Source: Anaerolineae bacterium
GTDB taxonomy: Bacteria; Chloroflexota; Anaerolineae; Aggregatilineales; UBA2796
Assembly: GCA_020851855.1 (NCBI GenBank)
Contig: JADZBY010000481.1
Location: 1-5,435, forward strand
DNA length: 5,435 bases
Direction: 5' to 3'
In this document: one piece after another, positions 1 to 4,427 of the stretch
How the letters are laid out: each line of letters starts with the position of its first letter
Position numbering within the stretch: position 1 is the first letter of the stretch
Notes under the pieces: generated by a model
What the model was told of the DNA's origin: nothing
The model's input: only the letters and a program-made list of their open reading frames with translations
Database searches by the model: none
Translations under genes and position numbers: made by a program

Positions 1-1
1 C

Positions 2-217
2 ACGCCCTATCCGTCGTTCTTCATGACGGAAGAAGCGTTCCGCCGCCTTCTCGAAGACCTCGCCTTCCGCAAGCCGCTGAGTTCCATGGAACTGGACTAT
101 GCCGGGCGCATCACACCGGAACTGATCGAGGCGGAGTACCAGCGCATCATGGCCCTGAGCGCCGATCCGGAGTCCACGATTGGCCTGTCGCGCACCTTTG
201 GCGACCCATCGCGATGA
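2..217 (+). CDS. C-terminal part of an unrecognised protein (5' end outside window)
   Basis: The frame is open from the left edge to the TGA at 215-217 and gives about 71 residues. It begins TPYPSFFMTEEAF and ends GLSRTFGDPSR. The ATG at 23-25 lies inside this frame with no clear Shine-Dalgarno sequence before it, so it is more likely an internal methionine than a start. The fragment is mostly charged and helix-prone, with no cysteine, membrane segment or motif that I recognise. Its stop overlaps the start of the HAD gene as ATGA (214-217), so the two are very likely co-transcribed and translationally coupled. That suggests a shared pathway, but the fragment is too short to name. I am confident that it is coding and have no view on function. 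Confidence 0.7.
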   Translation, partial: TPYPSFFMTEEAFRRLLEDLAFRKPLSSMELDYAGRITPELIEAEYQRIMALSADPESTIGLSRTFGDPSR

Positions 218-882
218 CGACAACCTGGATTCTGGACTTTGACGAGACGCTCGTGCGCGCCGGAATCAGCTGGGCGCTGGACGACGCTTTCCCGGCGCTC
301 ATCCGCGAACACGGGCTGCCCTTTGACCCGGCGCGCTTCGATCAGCTCGTGCTCGAAGCCCAGGAACGCGGCAGCCTGGAAGCCGACCCACGCCCCATCG
401 TGCACAGCCTGTTTGAGGGCATGGGCTGGCCCACAGCGCTCGGAAATGAACTCCTGCACAGCCTGATGACGAAATATGAGCCGCAGGTCTTTGAGGATGC
501 CTGGATATTCCTGGACAGGCTGAATGCTGCCGGGGACCGCGCCGTCGTCATCTCCAACAACCCGCGCTCGCCGGCGCTGGCGCAATCGCTGGGCCTTGCC
601 GGGCACGTGGCGCATATCCTCACGCAGGGCATGTGTCCGGGCAGCCTGCCCAAGCCCGACCGGAGCCTGTGGGATTACCTGCAAGCGCAAAGTGGCCCGC
701 CGACGCCGGGCGACAACGTGATCATTGTCGGGGATGACCCGTGGTCCGATGGGGTGTTCGCGGAGAACTGTGGCCTGCCGTGTTACATTGTCGACCGCCG
801 GGGGCGATTCCGGTCGCTTTGTGGCGCAAAGGGCTACCGCTGGGTGCGCTCGTTGCTCGACATCCCACTCGGCGGCGCGTGA
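214..882 (+). CDS. HAD-superfamily hydrolase (probable phosphatase)
   Basis: This is a 222-residue cytoplasmic protein with all four HAD motifs. Motif I is DFDETLV, with nucleophile D8 and acid/base D10. Motif II is VISNN, with S114. The motif III lysine is K147 in PKPD. Motif IV is GDDPWSDG, with D174, D175 and D179 placed to bind Mg2+. HAD enzymes of this type transfer phosphate through an aspartyl-phosphate. A mainly helical insert of about 90 residues between motifs I and II fits a C1-type cap, which normally sets substrate choice, so the sequence does not reveal the substrate. The length is normal for the family. The ATG at 214 overlaps the upstream stop as ATGA and has no strong Shine-Dalgarno sequence, which fits translational coupling. 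D10 and the intact metal site argue for an active phosphatase rather than a degenerate paralogue. Confidence 0.88.
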   Translation: MTTTWILDFDETLVRAGISWALDDAFPALIREHGLPFDPARFDQLVLEAQERGSLEADPRPIVHSLFEGMGWPTALGNELLHSLMTKYEPQVFEDAWIFLDRLNAAGDRAVVISNNPRSPALAQSLGLAGHVAHILTQGMCPGSLPKPDRSLWDYLQAQSGPPTPGDNVIIVGDDPWSDGVFAENCGLPCYIVDRRGRFRSLCGAKGYRWVRSLLDIPLGGA

Positions 883-920
883 AGCGTGCGGGCGCGGGGG
901 AAGCGCCCGCCTGCTACGCT
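883..920. terminator. Hairpin between convergent genes, possible bidirectional terminator
   Basis: The arms GCGGGCGC (888-895) and GCGCCCGC (903-910) pair perfectly around a 7-nt loop. AGCGT (883-887) can also pair with ACGCT (916-920) if CTGCT (911-915) bulges out. The hairpin starts right after the HAD stop and lies 33 bases from the stop of the convergent response-regulator gene. There is no good T-run on either side, only CTCTT on the + strand, so it is not a classical intrinsic terminator. A role in 3'-end formation or transcript stability is inferred from position. Confidence 0.45.
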
Positions 921-952
921 CTCTTGCAGTGAGTCGGCGTCGTATCAGCGTG

Positions 953-1342
953 TCAGCAGGCGGGCACGTGGCGCTGCTTCAGCCGCCCGACGAACTCGGC
1001 AAATTCCGTGATGTTGATCGGCTTGTACATCACGTAGTCCGCCTCGCCGTCGATTTCCTCGGTGGTCATGTGCGGATTGGCGGTCATGACGATGACCAGC
1101 ATCTTCTTGTGCATCGCCTGTGCGCGCACCCTGCGCAGCACCGTCGCGCCGTCCACTTCGGGCATGGACAGGTCCAGCACGAGCAGGTCAAAGGTGCGCT
1201 CTTCCAATAGCTTGAGCGCTTCCAGACCGTCCTGAGCCTCGGCAACCTGGTAGCCCACGTGCTTCAGCGCCAGGGAAGACAGATCCCGGTTGTACCAGTT
1301 ATCGTCGACCACGAGGGCGGCGTGTGCTGGTTGGTGGCTCAT
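953..1342 (-). CDS. Single-domain response regulator (CheY-like receiver)
   Basis: This 129-residue protein is a lone receiver domain with no output domain, so it probably acts by protein-protein contact. The acidic pair is D13/D14 in LVVDDN, the phospho-acceptor is D57 in VLDLSMPEVDG, the conserved threonine is T87 in MTAN, and the lysine is K107 in YKP. The segment before the lysine, GEADYVMYKP, appears one residue longer than the usual GADDYxxKP, so the switch aromatic sits four residues before K107 instead of three. I chose the ATG at 1342-1340 because AGAGGGA (1357-1351) lies at good Shine-Dalgarno distance and the receiver fold begins soon after. The frame is open back to 1468, but those 42 residues resemble no receiver extension. 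No histidine kinase is adjacent, so the partner is unknown. It converges with the HAD gene. Confidence 0.9.
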   Translation of the reverse strand: MSHQPAHAALVVDDNWYNRDLSSLALKHVGYQVAEAQDGLEALKLLEERTFDLLVLDLSMPEVDGATVLRRVRAQAMHKKMLVIVMTANPHMTTEEIDGEADYVMYKPINITEFAEFVGRLKQRHVPAC

Positions 1343-1350
1343 ATGCCCAT

Positions 1351-1357
1351 TCCCTCT
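1351..1357 (-). promoter_or_regulatory. Ribosome binding site fixing the response-regulator start
   Basis: On the - strand this reads AGAGGGA, with the GAGGG core 9 nt before the ATG at 1342-1340. It supports the 129-residue start over the longer open frame that reaches 1468. Confidence 0.6.
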
Positions 1358-1433
1358 GGCAAACAGAGACGCCGGCGTACACGACAAAACGCCCCAACGG
1401 CGCTCTTCGCCCGACTCTCTTCTTGCCTTCACT

Positions 1434-1490
1434 ATTGTAGACGATACGCGGCCTTCACCATCTCTCAACAGTATAAATTCACGCGAATTT
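1434..1490 (-). promoter_or_regulatory. AT-rich promoter region upstream of the response regulator, with palindrome
   Basis: The 197-nt gap between the VanZ stop and the response-regulator start has a markedly AT-rich core. On the - strand it offers TATACT (1475-1470) and TACAAT (1439-1434), each matching five of six bases of a sigma-70 -10 element. No convincing -35 lies at the right distance from either. A perfect inverted repeat, AAATTC-ACGC-GAATTT (1475-1490), abuts and shares one base with the TATACT box, where a regulator could contact a promoter. The existence of a promoter is reasonable; which box is used is a guess. The rest of the gap (1343-1433 and 1491-1539) shows nothing I can name. 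Confidence 0.35.
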
Positions 1491-1539
1491 CACGGAGCGC
1501 TGAATCGTGCGACGGGCAGACACGGGGCCGGACATGGCG

Positions 1540-1992
1540 TTACCGGCTGGCCGAGCGCGCCTCTGCCCATCCCTCGCCGCGCCACAGGAAGCGCAGCCAG
1601 AACGCCGCGCTCGCCGCGCCGATCCAGTTCGCGGCCATGTCGAAGAGCGTCACGCCGCGCTCTGGCACGTACAACTGCAATATCTCGGACAGCGTACCCA
1701 GCGCCAGCGCGAAGGCCAGCGTGAGCAAGAGCGCCGGGCGCGCCGGGAGCACGGTGCGCCCGGCGTGAAAGCCCAACAGCGAGAGCACGCCGAACAGCAC
1801 GGCGTGCCCGATGGCGTCCGAGAGGTCCGTGCCGCCGAAGAACGCCGAGGTGCGCCCGACCAGCGAGCCTTTCTCGCCGGGCAAGAGCGTCAACAGCAGG
1901 ATCAGCCCGGCCCAGCCCAGCGTCAGGCCCAGGCGCACCAGCGCACGCCGCGTCGCGGTGGACCGGCGGTCGTCGGCAGCGCGCCCGGTCAT
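1540..1992 (-). CDS. VanZ-family membrane protein
   Basis: This is a 150-residue integral membrane protein of the VanZ-like family. It has about four hydrophobic segments, near residues 20-38, 60-76, 86-107 and 115-136. The family signature is clear: D59-x3-H63-x3-F67 in the second segment, then TLSEILQLYVPERG (S102, E103, Q106, R112), and finally TLFDMAANWIGA with D118 and N122. VanZ from vancomycin-resistance clusters gives low-level teicoplanin resistance by an unclear mechanism. Most relatives are stand-alone membrane proteins of unknown role, so resistance should not be assumed. I chose the ATG at 1992-1990 because it overlaps the upstream WD40 stop as ATGA. An ATG eight codons earlier exists but would lie deeper in that gene. 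No Shine-Dalgarno sequence precedes it, which fits coupled translation. Confidence 0.86.
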   Translation of the reverse strand: MTGRAADDRRSTATRRALVRLGLTLGWAGLILLLTLLPGEKGSLVGRTSAFFGGTDLSDAIGHAVLFGVLSLLGFHAGRTVLPARPALLLTLAFALALGTLSEILQLYVPERGVTLFDMAANWIGAASAAFWLRFLWRGEGWAEARSASR

Positions 1993-3863
1993 GGCGTGCC
2001 GGGGCGGATGCCCCACACGCGCGCCAAACCATCCGCGCCCGCGCTCAGAAGTCGCACGCCTTCCGGACTGAAGGCCACGCTGTTTGCGCCGCCACGATGC
2101 GCCGAAAGCTCAAGCACCACGCCGCGCGTGGCCGTGTCCCAGAGCGTCACCGAGCCGTTCTGAATCGCCCCGGCCAAGAGCGAGCCGTCCAGGTTGTAGG
2201 CGATGCTGTCGATGCGGCTGGCGCGGGCGCTGTACAACGCCGCCTGTTCGCCGCTCAGCACATCCCATACCGTGACAGCATTGCTACTTCCCGCCGAGGC
2301 AATTCTGGCCCCGTCGGGGTGGAAGGTGAGCGCTGAAACGGCCTGGAAGTCCTGCACCTGTCCGGTGCGAATGCCCGTGCTCGTCTCCCAGAAGCTGATC
2401 ACGCCATCCGTGCCGCCGCTGGCGATGCGCAGGCCGTCCGGGCTGAAGGCCACAGCCTGAACCGGCGCGCGGCTTCCTTCCAGGGCGCGAATGGGCTTGC
2501 CGGTGGCCACTTCCCACAGGATCAGCGTGCGATCATCGCTGGCCGAGACGATCAGCCGCCCATCCGGGCTGAAGGCGATGCCACGGACCGGGCGCGTGTG
2601 TCCCGTGAGCACTCGCAGCTCCGCGCCGGTGTGCGCATCCCAGACGCGGACCGTATTGTCCGAGCTGCTGGACGCCAGGAGCTTACCATCCGAGCTGAAT
2701 ACGAGCGTCAGGCGGTCGGTCAGGCCGGGCAGCAGCGCGAGCGGCGCGCCGGTTTGTGTGTCCCACAGGCGGACGGTTGCGTCCTGCCCTGCGGTGGCGA
2801 TACGCGCGCCGTCCGGGCTGAAGACGGCGGCTTCTACCTCACCGCTGTGCCCGGCGAGCGCCATCAACTCGCCCACGCGGGCCACCGACGCGGGCGCAAT
2901 CGGCTCCAGGCCGGTCACCAGGGTGGCGCGCACGACGAAGACGGTCGCGGTAAGGTCCTGGGCGGCGATGGCGTTGATGGTGGCCTGCACGGCAGCGGTT
3001 CCGGTTTGTGCGATGGCCGCTTCGGGCGTTTGAGTCAGGCTGTTGTTGATGAGCGCCTCAAGCGTCTGCTGAATCTGCGCGGCGTCCGGCGTGGGCGTCA
3101 GAGTCGGCGTGGGCGTGATGGTCGGCGTCGCCGTCAGGCCGAGCGTGGCGGCGATGATGGCGTTGACGGTCTGCTGTGCGGACACCGTTCCGAGCACCGC
3201 GCTGGTCTGGGTGATGCGCAGGTTGGCGTCGGCCAACAGGGTAGCAAATTGATCGGTGGCGTTCATGGGCGTGGGCGTCACGTCAAGCGTCTCGGACGGC
3301 GTCGGCGTGAGTGTGATGGTGGCCGAAGGGATGATGCCCAGCGTGGCGTTCAGGACGGCGTTCACCGTTTCCTGGAACGAGACGGTCTGCGCGATGGCCG
3401 TCTGAACACCGAGCGTCTGGGTCAGGCGCGCGCCGACTTCGGCCAGCACGGTAGCGAACTGGTCCGTCTCGTTCGGGCCAAGTGTGGCGCTGGGCGTGAG
3501 TGTGATCGTGCCCGTCTCGGTCGGCGTCGAGGTCCAGGTCTGCGCCATCACCGTGCCGGTGAGCGCGGCATACAGCGCGGCGGCGCTCTGAGTCTGGCCG
3601 GCGGCGAGCGTCTGGGCGCTGTGGGTCTGGCTGGAAGCCATCGTGGCCGTCAGAAGGGCCTGCGCTGTCGCGGTGCGGGCGACGACGCCGCGCGCCGTGA
3701 GCGTCAGCCGGGGGTTGACGATGGCGTTCAGCGTTTCCTGGCGGCGGGTGGCATCGCTTTGACCAGGAGCGGCATACGATGCGGTGTGGGCAGCGGGCAA
3801 TACGCCAATGAAGACCAGCAGCATGGCCGCCGCGAGAAGGAAGGCGAGGTTGCTTCGTTTCAA
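1989..3863 (-). CDS. Secreted WD40-repeat protein with Thr/Ala-rich N-terminal repeats
   Basis: This is a 624-residue protein. Residues 1-31 form a signal peptide: MKR, a hydrophobic core LAFLLAAAMLLVFIGVLP, and a small-residue AAHTASYA cleavage region. No lipobox cysteine is present, so it is probably exported or anchored by the uncleaved helix. Residues about 42-330 are rich in T, A, Q and N, with recurring QETxNAIxxxTL motifs and TPTP linkers. They include two copies of a unit about 70 residues long, starting at N131 and N201. Residues 334-617 hold seven WD40 blades (about 334-368, 375-409, 416-451, 459-492, 500-533, 541-575 and 583-617). Each has an FSPDG-like turn and most end in WD or WE, enough for one closed propeller, typically a binding scaffold. 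The protein has no cysteine and only three lysines. The start is TTG, supported by GGGAG six bases upstream. Its stop overlaps VanZ. The ligand is unknown. Confidence 0.88.
   Translation of the reverse strand: MKRSNLAFLLAAAMLLVFIGVLPAAHTASYAAPGQSDATRRQETLNAIVNPRLTLTARGVVARTATAQALLTATMASSQTHSAQTLAAGQTQSAAALYAALTGTVMAQTWTSTPTETGTITLTPSATLGPNETDQFATVLAEVGARLTQTLGVQTAIAQTVSFQETVNAVLNATLGIIPSATITLTPTPSETLDVTPTPMNATDQFATLLADANLRITQTSAVLGTVSAQQTVNAIIAATLGLTATPTITPTPTLTPTPDAAQIQQTLEALINNSLTQTPEAAIAQTGTAAVQATINAIAAQDLTATVFVVRATLVTGLEPIAPASVARVGELMALAGHSGEVEAAVFSPDGARIATAGQDATVRLWDTQTGAPLALLPGLTDRLTLVFSSDGKLLASSSSDNTVRVWDAHTGAELRVLTGHTRPVRGIAFSPDGRLIVSASDDRTLILWEVATGKPIRALEGSRAPVQAVAFSPDGLRIASGGTDGVISFWETSTGIRTGQVQDFQAVSALTFHPDGARIASAGSSNAVTVWDVLSGEQAALYSARASRIDSIAYNLDGSLLAGAIQNGSVTLWDTATRGVVLELSAHRGGANSVAFSPEGVRLLSAGADGLARVWGIRPGTP
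2013..2864 (-). other. Seven WD40 blades (propeller domain)
   Basis: Seven units of about 41-42 residues repeat GH(S/T)xxV-xxxAFSPDGxxIASAxxDxTVxLWD. Blades 1 and 3 are closest to consensus, with GH and WD or WE. Blades 2, 4, 5 and 6 have lost the GH dipeptide, and blade 7 ends in WG after SAH. Seven is the usual number for ring closure, so the propeller appears complete within this one protein. Confidence 0.85.
3084..3473 (-). repeat. Two tandem coding repeats with TPTP linkers
   Basis: Within the WD40 protein, the unit starting NETDQFATVLAEVGARLTQT (from residue 131, base 3473) is repeated 70 residues later as NATDQFATLLADANLRITQT (from residue 201, base 3263). Each unit continues with an (E/Q)QTVNA or QETVNA block, then TLG, then a proline-threonine linker (TLTPTPSE, TPTLTPTPD). 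Related QETLNA, QQTLEA and QATINA blocks at residues 42, 265 and 293 suggest further decayed copies. At DNA level the linkers are short GGCGT-type runs, which favour slippage or duplication. Confidence 0.75.
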
Positions 3864-3868
3864 TGTCA

Positions 3869-3897
3869 GCTCCCGGTCCGCAGACCCGACCGGGAGC
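3869..3897. promoter_or_regulatory. Perfect 10-bp inverted repeat covering the WD40 gene's ribosome binding site
   Basis: GCTCCCGGTC (3869-3878) and GACCGGGAGC (3888-3897) are exact inverted copies around a 9-nt centre. In the WD40 gene's sense the element starts two bases after the TATAAT box, would span the transcription start, and its second arm holds the GGGAG (3874-3870) that serves the TTG start. It could be a DNA operator, or an RNA hairpin that hides the ribosome binding site. The sequence alone cannot separate these. Confidence 0.65.
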
Positions 3898-3899
3898 CG

Positions 3900-3905
3900 A
3901 TTATA
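3900..3905 (-). promoter_or_regulatory. Consensus -10 element (TATAAT) of the WD40-VanZ unit
   Basis: The - strand reads TATAAT, a perfect sigma-70 -10 box in otherwise GC-rich DNA, 37 bases before the TTG start. Transcription would begin near 3891-3895 and leave a leader of about 30 nt. The -35 is weak: GTGCCG at 17-bp spacing keeps only three consensus bases, which suggests activator help or low basal strength. It lies in the 82-nt gap after the stop of the small cysteine protein gene, so the WD40 gene need not depend on that gene's transcript. Confidence 0.6.
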
Positions 3906-3945
3906 GCGCCTGATTGCGCATGCGGCACACGGACCGGCTCGCCTT

Positions 3946-4182
3946 CTATTCGTGCAGGGCGTTATACCGCGTCCAGAGCGCCGGTTCGGCCTCTGGCGAC
4001 AGCGACGGCGCGGCGAGTCTGCCTTCGCGCAAGAGCCGCGCGCCGTGCTCGATGTCGGGGATGCTCAGGCCTTGCTCACAGTCCCAGGCGCACACCCGAT
4101 CCGGTGGGCAGGCGGCGCAGCGGGCCGGGCTGGCGGCCTCACGCACGCGCGTGTGAGTCTCATGTGGATACAGCATAGGCAT
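3946..4182 (-). CDS. Small four-cysteine protein, function unknown
   Basis: This is a 78-residue soluble protein. Its only striking feature is the cluster C22-x2-C25-x5-C31-x3-C35 in CAACPPDRVCAWDCEQG, spaced like a site that could bind zinc or an iron-sulfur cluster. The rest is a charged N-terminus (MPMLYPHETHTR) and a C-terminal half predicted helical, ending LWTRYNALHE. There is no signal peptide or membrane segment. Two starts are possible. The ATG at 4182 has AGGTGA (4197-4192) 9 nt upstream. The ATG at 4176 (third residue) has GAGG (4188-4185) 8 nt upstream. The gene points the same way as its neighbours and has 82 nt before the WD40 start. I do not recognise the family. The ordered cysteines and two plausible ribosome binding sites argue that it is real. 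Confidence 0.6.
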   Translation of the reverse strand: MPMLYPHETHTRVREAASPARCAACPPDRVCAWDCEQGLSIPDIEHGARLLREGRLAAPSLSPEAEPALWTRYNALHE

Positions 4183-4231
4183 GTCCTCATTTCACCTGCC
4201 CCGATCATCCACCCGGACCGACCGCGCGGCT

Positions 4232-4247
4232 AGTGAAAGAGGTCACA
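4232..4247. promoter_or_regulatory. CRP/FNR-like dyad upstream of the small cysteine protein gene
   Basis: AGTGA-AAGAGG-TCACA matches the TGTGA-N6-TCACA pattern bound by many CRP/FNR-family regulators in nine of ten positions. Its near edge is 49 bases before the ATG at 4182. A second GTCACA (4264-4269) follows at a 22-bp period, about two helical turns, inside the small palindrome TTGTCACAA (4262-4270). No good -10 or -35 pair stands out, so control of the 78-residue gene is inferred from position only. Confidence 0.3.
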
Positions 4248-4318
4248 CATTCGGCTTATGCTTGTCACAAACGAACGCGGCGACGGGCAGAGGCTAGTAC
4301 CCCGACAAGGAAAGAACA

Positions 4319-4397
4319 CCCCCTAACCCTGCCCTTCCCCCCATCAAGAGGGGAAGGGAAAACCGGCTCTCTTCGCTCCTCCCTCTTCGTGGGGGAA
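4319..4397. repeat. Intergenic nested inverted repeat, likely dispersed element
   Basis: An inner perfect 9-bp stem, CCCTTCCCC (4332-4340) with GGGGAAGGG (4350-4358), lies inside a larger imperfect pair. The arm at 4335-4353 is nearly the reverse complement of 4380-4397, differing by one extra C and a few mismatches, with 26 nt between. The two foldings exclude each other. The block opens with CCCCCTAACCCTGCCC. That pyrimidine-rich style is typical of multi-copy intergenic repeats (REP- or MITE-like) in many bacteria, but copy number cannot be seen here. It sits 30 nt past the TPR stop. It lacks a T-run in that direction, so it is not a standard terminator. Confidence 0.5.
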
Positions 4398-4427
4398 ACG
4401 ATCCTGATTCCTCACCAAATTGATGTA

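Noticed and set aside
97..690. A 197-codon open frame on the - strand opposite the HAD gene
   Set aside because: The HAD frame carries all four motifs. The antisense product is arginine-rich without any recognisable motif.
725..1210. A + strand frame spanning the HAD 3' end and the response regulator
   Set aside because: It crosses two convergent real genes and the hairpin and has no coherent protein features.
1343..1468. A 42-residue N-terminal extension of the response regulator
   Set aside because: There is a good ribosome binding site before the ATG at 1342, receivers normally start close to there, and the extension overlaps the AT-rich promoter-like stretch.
1540..1992. Calling the VanZ-like gene a glycopeptide-resistance gene
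   Set aside because: No other van genes are nearby, and most family members have no link to resistance.
3084..3310. GGCGT-rich repeated DNA as a possible CRISPR or non-coding tandem array
   Set aside because: The runs are in frame and encode TPTP linkers of the WD40 protein. There are no regular spacers.
2598..4178. A 526-codon open frame on the + strand opposite the WD40 gene
   Set aside because: It is antisense to a clear signal-peptide, repeat and WD40 protein and rich in R, G and H with no domain. It is explained by high GC at third positions of the real gene.
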